A DNA stretch of 14,856 bases from JBBPXY01 sp038200435. Lineage in GTDB: Bacteria > Actinomycetota > Thermoleophilia > Solirubrobacterales > Solirubrobacteraceae. Shown here piece by piece: positions 9,652 through 14,856 of the stretch; the first letter of the stretch is position 1, and every line of letters begins with the position of its first letter. The notes beneath the pieces are model-generated. The model had not been told where the DNA came from, made no database searches, and worked only from the letters and a program-made list of their open reading frames with translations. The stretch is from the NCBI GenBank assembly GCA_038200435.1, contig JBBPXY010000050.1:1-14856 (forward strand), in the 5' to 3' direction. Position numbers and translations under genes: made by a program.

Positions 9652-9742
9652 GAGGGGCGCAGGCGGGCTTCGACAGTTCGGGTTTGCCGCGCCGGTGGGT
9701 CCGGATCTGGGGAAGGAGGCGGGAGTCGAGCGCCGCTGCACA

Positions 9743-9786
9743 GAGTGAAGCCCTGTATCCCCCATAGCTGCCACTAGGCTTCACTC
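9743..9786 (-). repeat. 10-bp inverted repeat between the permease gene and uvrB
   Basis: GAGTGAAGCC (9743-9752) and GGCTTCACTC (9777-9786) are perfect complements separated by 24 nt, with a few extra possible pairs in the loop. It starts about 49 nt after the permease stop on the - strand, in a 198-nt gap (9637-9834) that shows no credible gene. No T-tract follows. It could be an I-shaped terminator of the permease transcript, a small structured 5' region for uvrB, or an operator-like palindrome. Confidence 0.4.
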
Positions 9787-9834
9787 GGCGGCTGGCGCCG
9801 GGCCGGGCGTGCCCTTCCCCGATGCGGTTCGGCC

Positions 9835-11358
9835 CTACTCGGCCTTCCGAGCTCCAGGCGCCGAGTCGCCTGCCCCCGCTGGCGCCCCGGCGCCGCCCTC
9901 GGCCGGCCCCGAGGTCCCCAGCCGGCTCTTCCGAGCGCCGTAGGCGAAGTAGACCAACAGCCCGACCGCCATCCACACCAGGAACCGCACCCAGGTCGCT
10001 CCGGGCAGATTTAGCATCAGATAGAGCGAGGCGAGCACCGACAGGATGGGCACCAGCGGCACCAGCGGCGTGCGGAACGCGCGCTTGAGATCGGGCTGCC
10101 TGCGGCGCAGCACGAGCACCCCGATCGACACGAGGATGAAGGCGAAGAGGGTGCCGATGTTCACCAGCTCGGCCAGGGTGTCGAGCGTGACGAGAGCCGT
10201 CAGCAGCGCGACCGCGACACCCGTGACGAGCGTCGTCCGGTACGGAGTGCCGAAGCGCTCGGAGACCTTCGAGAACGCCGGCGGCAGCAGGCGATCGCGG
10301 CTCATCGCGAAGAAGATCCGGCTCTGCCCCAGCATGAGAATGAGCATCACGGTCGTGAGGCCGGCGAGGGCGCCGAAGGAGACGACCTGCGCGATATCCG
10401 GCTCGCCGACCGACTGAAACGCGGCGGCCAGCGGCGCTGCGGTCTTGATCGAGGTGTACTTGACCATGCCGGTCACCACGAGCGATACCGCCACGTAGAG
10501 CACCGTGCAGATCCCGAGTGACGCGAAGATCCCGATGGGCACGTCGCGCTGGGGCTTCTTTGTCTCCTCCGCGGTCGTCGCCACCACGTCGAACCCGATG
10601 AAGGCGAAGAACACCAGAGCCGCGCCGGTGAAGATCCCCCCGACGCCGAAGGAGCCGCTGCCGAGGCCGATGTCCTGCAGCAGCGAAGTAGACGACTCGG
10701 CGCCGCTGGCGCCCTTCGAACCGCTCGGCGGAATGAACGGGTCGAGGTTCTTGCCCTTGACGTAGAAGAGGCCCGCGACGATCACCAGCAGGACGATCGT
10801 GACCTTGATCGCCACGATCACGGCGTTGAAGCGCGTCGAGAGCTTGATCCCGAAGCAGAGCAGCGCGGTGAGGATGAGGACGATTCCGGCGGCGACGAGA
10901 TTGTGGTGGGCGCCGTCGAGCCAGGTGGGGAGATTGACGCCGAACGTCTCCTGCATGACCTGGCGGAAGTACGTCGACCACCCCGAGGCGACCGTGGCGG
11001 CGCCGAGCGCGAGCTCGAGGATCAGGTCCCAGCCGATGATCCAGGCGACGAGCTCGCCCAGGCTCGCGTAGGAGAACGTGTAGGCCGATCCCGCGACGGG
11101 CACCGTCGAGGCGAACTCGGCGTAGCAGAGCGCGGCGAGGGCGCAGGCAATCCCCGCGGCCACGAAGGAGAGCGCGATCGCCGGGCCGGCGAGCGTTCCC
11201 GCGGCCTTGCCGGTGAGCACGAAGATCCCCGTGCCGATGATGACCCCGACCCCGATGACGGTGAGGTCGATCGGCCCGAGTGAACGGCGGAGCCTCCGGC
11301 CGGGCTCGTCGGTGTCGGCGATCGACTGCTCGACCGACTTGGTACGCAGCACGCTCAT
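9835..11358 (-). CDS. APC-superfamily amino acid permease (cationic amino acid transporter-like)
   Basis: Inner-membrane transporter of 507 residues with about 12 hydrophobic helices. TM1 carries the unwound-helix signature VIGVGVIIGTGIFVLTG (about 34-50), the substrate-binding glycine-rich turn of the APC fold. AALCYAEFASTVPVAGSAYTF (TM3 region), FFAFIGFDVVATTAEETKKP (TM6 into the loop, with the conserved EE.K.P.RD.P), and GQSRIFFAMSRDRLLPP follow as in the CAT/YfnA branch. The C-terminal tail from about 475 is a Gly/Ala/Pro/Ser-rich soluble extension. The substrate is probably a basic or neutral amino acid; it cannot be fixed by reading. The start is ATG at 11358, preceded by a G-rich stretch. 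The 83-nt gap upstream (11359-11441) contains a short AT-richer patch around 11411-11430 that may be its promoter, but I could not define -35/-10 boxes. Confidence 0.9.
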   Translation of the reverse strand: MSVLRTKSVEQSIADTDEPGRRLRRSLGPIDLTVIGVGVIIGTGIFVLTGKAAGTLAGPAIALSFVAAGIACALAALCYAEFASTVPVAGSAYTFSYASLGELVAWIIGWDLILELALGAATVASGWSTYFRQVMQETFGVNLPTWLDGAHHNLVAAGIVLILTALLCFGIKLSTRFNAVIVAIKVTIVLLVIVAGLFYVKGKNLDPFIPPSGSKGASGAESSTSLLQDIGLGSGSFGVGGIFTGAALVFFAFIGFDVVATTAEETKKPQRDVPIGIFASLGICTVLYVAVSLVVTGMVKYTSIKTAAPLAAAFQSVGEPDIAQVVSFGALAGLTTVMLILMLGQSRIFFAMSRDRLLPPAFSKVSERFGTPYRTTLVTGVAVALLTALVTLDTLAELVNIGTLFAFILVSIGVLVLRRRQPDLKRAFRTPLVPLVPILSVLASLYLMLNLPGATWVRFLVWMAVGLLVYFAYGARKSRLGTSGPAEGGAGAPAGAGDSAPGARKAE

Positions 11359-11441
11359 CCCACGACCCCCGTTCGTTCTCCGCCCCGCCCCCGCGGTAGC
11401 GTGTGTGTCAGCTTAGTATCAAACCACTCAAGGCGGCGCCA

Positions 11442-12782
11442 CTATCGGGCCGCGAGTGCGGCGATCTTCCACGGGTTCTCCGCGTCTCCGTCGAGGTCGA
11501 GCCTCCAGCTCTCCACCCAAGTCGTCTCGCGCTGTTGGCTCCCCGACGTGATCTCCATCGTCTGGCGATCCTCGACGTAGCGACGGCCGCTCACCTCGAG
11601 CTCGACCGTCAGGGCCGGCGGCTCGCTTCCTGCGTCGAGACGGGTGATCGTCAGGCGCTTCACCCGTGGGCCTCGGACCACGAGGCGCGTGCGTCCGCTC
11701 GGGTCGCCCGGGTGCAGCATCTGCTGCGCGGCCGCCGCGGTGGCGACCGCCAGAAGGCGGTCGTCCGGGCCGTCCACCGCCTCGGACCAGCCCTCGACGG
11801 CGCGGCGGACCGCGACTTCAAGCACGGCCGGCGCGAAGCGACCATCGGCCAGCGACAGGTCGAGTGCGGCTTGGCGAGCTGTGCCCTCGAACTGAAGGTC
11901 GGCGATCTCCCGCACGGCGGTTCCCGCGGGCAGGCGCTCGGCTTGCGCGCCTTCCACCACCGCTTCGTCGTGGAGAGCCTTGTCGTCGGCCCAGGGGGAC
12001 GCCACCAGAGGCTCGTCCAGCTGATGCTCGCCCTCCTTGTCCTGCTCGATGGAAAGAAGGATCCAGCCCCCATCGCGCTTCCCGAGCGTCCAGTACTCCG
12101 CCACCGGACCCACGTCGTTCAGCGAGTTGTCGGTGCGCGCCACCCTCCTGCCGTTCCGCCCGACGACGTAGTCGCGCAAACGCGTCTCGATGCGCACTAT
12201 GACGCGATCGTCTTCGTCGGCCGCTCGGTTGACAAGCCCGACGTAGTCGACCTCGACGGGCCCCACGACCTCCACTCGGTTGTGCCACCCCTTGGCGTCG
12301 AACCCGTCGAGACGCCTCTGCCACTCCGCAAGAAGCTCGGGGCCCATCACCTTGGCTAGCGTGGGCCGGTCACGTGCGTCCCACGCGCCCTGGATCCCGC
12401 GGAACAGGCCCTTGGCGGCGTTCTCCACGACGTCGGGAGCGAAGTCCGGGTCGTCCTCGGTGGCTTCGGCTGCGGCGAGCCGCACCCGCTCGGTGCGGCG
12501 GCGCCGGCGCGCCCGGTAGCGGGCTGCGATGGCCTCGCGCTTGAGGTAGGACACGAGGGCGAAGACGAGCACGATCGCGACGATGGCCAAGATGAGGCCG
12601 AAGCCACCACCGAAGAAGAGGAAGTGTCCGCCCCCGAAGCCGCGCCCGCCACCGCCGAAGCCGCGCCCACCACCTCCACCTCCGAAGTGGAACGAGCCGC
12701 CTCCGCCGCGGGCAAGCGCCGCGGCGGGTAGGGCGAGGAGCGCGATCAGCGCGCCGCAGAAAGCTTGGAGAACCCTGCGCAT
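11442..12782 (-). CDS. Tim44-like domain protein with signal peptide, Gly-rich linker and membrane helix
   Basis: A 446-residue protein in clear sections. Residues 1-25 look like a signal peptide (MRRVLQAFCGALIALLALPAAALA). Residues 26-60 are a glycine-rich segment built from GFGGGGRG-type repeats. A membrane helix follows at about 62-80, then a strongly basic stretch (RYRARRRRRTER). Residues about 115-248 form a Tim44-like/NTF2-type domain (ENAAKGLFRGIQGAWDARD, ... EYWTLGKRDGGWILLSIEQ). The C-terminal third (about 310-446) looks like a second copy of the same fold, ending VESWRLDLDGDAENPWKIAAL. Tim44 domains bind membranes or serve protein translocation in mitochondria; the bacterial role is not established. 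Its ATG overlaps the transglycosylase stop as TGATG, so the two are probably made together. Confidence 0.75.
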   Translation of the reverse strand: MRRVLQAFCGALIALLALPAAALARGGGGSFHFGGGGGGRGFGGGGRGFGGGHFLFFGGGFGLILAIVAIVLVFALVSYLKREAIAARYRARRRRRTERVRLAAAEATEDDPDFAPDVVENAAKGLFRGIQGAWDARDRPTLAKVMGPELLAEWQRRLDGFDAKGWHNRVEVVGPVEVDYVGLVNRAADEDDRVIVRIETRLRDYVVGRNGRRVARTDNSLNDVGPVAEYWTLGKRDGGWILLSIEQDKEGEHQLDEPLVASPWADDKALHDEAVVEGAQAERLPAGTAVREIADLQFEGTARQAALDLSLADGRFAPAVLEVAVRRAVEGWSEAVDGPDDRLLAVATAAAAQQMLHPGDPSGRTRLVVRGPRVKRLTITRLDAGSEPPALTVELEVSGRRYVEDRQTMEITSGSQQRETTWVESWRLDLDGDAENPWKIAALAAR

Positions 12783-13450
12783 CAGCGCCTTATCCCGAGC
12801 TCGCGCGCGTAGGACCGGCGATAGTCGCGCTGGGCCGTGAGCACCTTCTGTACGTAGGCTCGCGTCTCCGCGAAGGGGATCCCGGCAACCCTGAGCGAGG
12901 ACGCGCCACCCCCGCCGCGGGCGATCCAGCGGTCGACGTTGGTCTCACCGCCGTTGTAGGCGGCCACCGCCGGCACCTCGCGGCCCCCGTATCGCCTGAG
13001 CAGGTAGCGCAGGTAGTAGGTGCCGTAGGCGATGTTCACCTGCGGCGTGGCCAGGTCGCCGGCCACGAACGCGGTGCCGCCCGAACGCCGCGCCAGGAAC
13101 GTCGCGGTCGAAGGCAGGATCTGCATCAGGCCGCGGGCCCCGGCCGGGGAAGTGCGGGGCACGAACTTGGTCTCGGCGTAGATCACGGCGGCGACGAGCG
13201 CTGGATCGAGACCCTTGCGGCGCGCCTGCTGGCGGATGATGTCCTCATGGCGCAGGGGCAGCGCGATCTCCTTGACCGCATGCTGAAGCAGAGACGGAAG
13301 CGTCAGGGCGCCGAGGAGAACGAGCGCGAGGGCAATGAGCGCTCCCTTACGACGACGGCGCTGCTGGGCGACCCGTGCACGAGGGCGCGCACTCACTCGG
13401 CGCGCGGGGCGCGCCTGGGTCCTCCCGACGGTGGCTTGGCGCTGAGTCAC
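12782..13450 (-). CDS. Membrane-anchored lytic transglycosylase (SLT domain)
   Basis: Cleaves peptidoglycan glycan strands with 1,6-anhydro-MurNAc formation. Of 222 residues, 1-35 are a very basic cytoplasmic tail, 36-56 a single membrane helix (ALIALALVLLGALTLPSLL), and about 65-215 an SLT/lysozyme-like domain. It shows the catalytic Glu93 in IYAETKF, GARGLMQILPSTA (104-116), AVAAYNGGETNV (161-172) and IPFAETRAYVQKV (191-203), all standard for the Slt70/MltC-type family. The C terminus lies outside the membrane. The start is GTG at 13450 with AGGGGAG about 10 nt before it, inside the end of coaE; only 7 nt separate the genes. It overlaps the following Tim44-like gene by one base, which suggests an operon with coaE. 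Confidence 0.93.
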   Translation of the reverse strand: MTQRQATVGRTQARPARRVSARPRARVAQQRRRRKGALIALALVLLGALTLPSLLQHAVKEIALPLRHEDIIRQQARRKGLDPALVAAVIYAETKFVPRTSPAGARGLMQILPSTATFLARRSGGTAFVAGDLATPQVNIAYGTYYLRYLLRRYGGREVPAVAAYNGGETNVDRWIARGGGGASSLRVAGIPFAETRAYVQKVLTAQRDYRRSYARELGIRR

Positions 13451-13457
13451 GTGTAGC

Positions 13458-14087
13458 TCACTCCCCTAGCTTCGCAAGAACGTCCGACAGTGCACGCTCG
13501 AGCTGCTCTTCGCTGCCGTCGTTGGTCACCGCGAACGTCGCGCGGCGCGCCTTCTCGTCCTGCGAGAGCTGGCGGCCCGTCCGCTCCTCGACGGCGGCGT
13601 GACCCCGCGCGCCCGCACGATTCGCGCGCACCTCTTCCGGTGCGACGACGGCGATGGTCGCGTCGAAGGCGCCCTCCATGCCCGCCTCGAAGAGAAGGGG
13701 AACCTCGACCACCGCCGCTCGCGGCGGCGCGTCGCGGCCGGCCAGCTCCTCCCGCCAGGCGACCATACGCGCGCCGACCCGGGGCCAAAGGAGCTCTTCG
13801 AGCCAGCGGCGTTCGTCCTCCGAGGCAAAAGCGTGCTCGGCGACCGCCTTGCGGTCGACCTTCCCCTCAGGGGCGACGCCGGTGCCCCACCGCTCCACGA
13901 CGGCATCGCGCAGCTCGCCGGAGGCGTAGAGGTCGTGGACGACGGCGTCAGTGGACAGCGTCGACGCCCCCAGGCGTTCGAGCGCGGCCAGAGCCGTGGA
14001 CTTGCCCGCTCCCAGTCCGCCGGTCAAGCCGACGAACGGAACGTCAGACGATGTTGCCCCTTCAGCTGGCGGGTTCGGCGGCGGCAT
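13458..14087 (-). CDS. coaE: Dephospho-CoA kinase
   Basis: Phosphorylates the 3'-OH of the ribose of dephospho-CoA, the last step of coenzyme A synthesis. The 209-residue P-loop kinase has Walker A GLTGGLGAGKST (20-31), LSTDAVVHDLY with the conserved Asp47, VVEVPLLFEAGME (126-138), which is the family's PLLFE motif, and a C-terminal lid segment ERTGRQLSQDEKARRA. I chose the ATG at 14087 because it is the only start close to the P-loop. It lies inside rpsA, giving a 26-nt overlap in another frame. A longer frame up to 14183 exists, but its RKPRRFRKPRR-type sequence is the rpsA tandem repeat read out of frame. No clear Shine-Dalgarno is seen, so coupling to rpsA translation is likely. The usual Asp in RA[DT]F.V is Thr here (RRATFAVTN). 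Confidence 0.94.
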   Translation of the reverse strand: MPPPNPPAEGATSSDVPFVGLTGGLGAGKSTALAALERLGASTLSTDAVVHDLYASGELRDAVVERWGTGVAPEGKVDRKAVAEHAFASEDERRWLEELLWPRVGARMVAWREELAGRDAPPRAAVVEVPLLFEAGMEGAFDATIAVVAPEEVRANRAGARGHAAVEERTGRQLSQDEKARRATFAVTNDGSEEQLERALSDVLAKLGE

Positions 14088-14856
14088 CGCCGTCGGGCTC
14101 GGGCTCGGCTGCGGCTTCCGGGGCCTCTGCGGCTTCCGAAGCCTCCGCGGCTTCCGGAACCTCCGCGGCTTCCGGAACCTCAACGGTCTCGGGGACCTCG
14201 GCCTCGGGCGGTGCCGACCCGGCCGTGTCGACCGCTTGCGCCTCGACGTCAGGCTCCTCCGCGGCCGGCTCGGTCAGCGAGTCCGGGACGTCGAACGACG
14301 TCTCGGCTCCAACCGTACCGTCCATGGCGAAGCTCGACTCGTCGATCCCATCGTCGTCCGGAGGGGCCGCCCCCTCGCGGATCTGCAGCTCCTGCCCCTC
14401 GACACGCTTGACCGACAGCGACAGGCGCCGCCGCTCGGAGTCGATCTCGAGGATCTTGACCTTCACCTCGTCGCCCGGCTGGATGATCTCGCGCGGGTTC
14501 TCGACGTGGTGCTGAGCGAGCTCGGAGATGTGCACGAGCCCCTCGACACCGTCGAGGATCTCGACAAAGGCGCCGAAGGTGACGACCTTCGTGACCTTGC
14601 CCTCCAGCTCGTCGCCGACGTTGTACGTGTTGACCACGCGCTGCCAAGGATCTTCCTGGGTCTGCTTGAGGCCCAGCGAGATGCGCTGGCGATCGCGGTC
14701 GATGTCGAGCACCTTCACCTGCACGGTCTCGCCGATCGTGAGGATCTCGCTCGGGTGATTGACGTGCGACCACGACAGCTCGGAGATGTGGATGAGGCCG
14801 TCGATGCCGTCGAGGTCGACGAAGGCGCCGAAGTCGACGATGTTCGAGATCTGGCC
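14062..14856 (-). CDS. rpsA: 30S ribosomal protein S1, 3' part
   Basis: The C-terminal 264 residues of S1, an RNA-binding protein of the small ribosomal subunit that helps load mRNA. The 5' end is beyond the window. Two S1 OB-fold repeats are visible: one running in from the edge (NIVDFGAFVDL, GLIHISELS, VQVKVLDIDRDRQRISLGLK) and one complete (about residues 80-155 of the fragment: GKVTKVVTFGAFVEIL, GLVHISELAQHHVENP, VKVKILEIDSERRRLSLSVK). The first carries the usual ISLGLKQ and DPW linker. The last hundred residues or so are an acidic, Ala/Pro/Glu-rich tail with PEAAE-type repeats, a feature common in actinobacterial S1 proteins. The stop codon lies 26 nt inside coaE. The number of upstream S1 domains cannot be seen. 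Confidence 0.93.
   Translation of the reverse strand, partial: GQISNIVDFGAFVDLDGIDGLIHISELSWSHVNHPSEILTIGETVQVKVLDIDRDRQRISLGLKQTQEDPWQRVVNTYNVGDELEGKVTKVVTFGAFVEILDGVEGLVHISELAQHHVENPREIIQPGDEVKVKILEIDSERRRLSLSVKRVEGQELQIREGAAPPDDDGIDESSFAMDGTVGAETSFDVPDSLTEPAAEEPDVEAQAVDTAGSAPPEAEVPETVEVPEAAEVPEAAEASEAAEAPEAAAEPEPDGDAAAEPAS
14107..14178 (-). repeat. 18-bp tandem repeat inside the rpsA tail
   Basis: Four consecutive 18-bp units (14107-14124, 14125-14142, 14143-14160, 14161-14178). The last two are identical (CTCCGCGGCTTCCGGAAC) and the first two have diverged. Read on the - strand each codes for six residues of the [VA][PS]EAA[EA] kind, so the repeat number can change without shifting frame. 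The same bases read in the coaE frame give the Arg/Lys/Pro-rich false extension. Confidence 0.85.

Noticed and set aside
9668..9681. Possible SOS box before uvrB (CTTCGACAGTTCGG)
   Set aside because: Only one intact half-site; the other arm does not match CGAAC at the required 4-nt spacing.
9637..9774. N-terminal extension of UvrB by 46 residues
   Set aside because: Low-complexity Pro/Ser/Arg-rich sequence covering an inverted repeat; UvrB homology starts right at GTG 9636.
14088..14183. Extended CoaE N terminus with RKPRR repeats
   Set aside because: It is the rpsA tandem repeat read in another frame; normal CoaE begins shortly before the P-loop.

Overview
The window is strongly GC-rich and densely coded, with many GTG starts, short or overlapping gene junctions and inverted repeats that lack T-tracts. 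The gene set (rpsA-coaE next to uvrB/uvrA, a DivIVA-type coiled-coil protein, panC-panD-panB) points to a high-GC Gram-positive. An actinobacterium, perhaps of the Thermoleophilia/Solirubrobacterales type, fits best, but the lineage is inferred from gene content and protein style, not from a marker search.

Layout. Bases 1-1725 (+ strand) hold the pantothenate genes: the 3' end of panC, then panD and panB. Everything from 1729 to the right edge lies on the - strand and meets panB tail to tail with 3 bp between stop codons. In - strand transcription order (right to left) these are: rpsA (3' part only), coaE (overlapping rpsA by 26 nt), a membrane-anchored lytic transglycosylase, a secreted or membrane Tim44-like protein (TGATG junction), an APC-family amino acid permease, uvrB, a DivIVA-domain protein, uvrA, a SAM methyltransferase (GTGA junction with uvrA), a SRPBCC/START-like protein and a hexapeptide-repeat acyltransferase.

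How the genes fit together. UvrA and UvrB are the damage-recognition and loading parts of nucleotide excision repair. PanB, PanC and PanD make pantothenate, and CoaE performs the last step of coenzyme A synthesis, so two parts of the CoA pathway sit at opposite ends of the window. The transglycosylase and the DivIVA-like protein suggest cell-wall turnover and polar growth or division. The three small genes after uvrA look like a downstream cassette that may be co-transcribed with it.

The most notable non-coding stretch is the 225-nt gap between the DivIVA-like gene and uvrA. Next to uvrA it carries a palindrome CGAAC-N4-GTTCG that matches the Gram-positive LexA (SOS) operator. Beyond that is a dense set of nested inverted repeats (6571-6763) that folds on paper into a closed multi-hairpin element. 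I do not recognise it as a known RNA family; it is the best candidate here for something undescribed. The other intergenic gaps are all under 200 nt and hold only modest inverted repeats. No tRNA, rRNA, CRISPR array, insertion sequence or transposase was seen.
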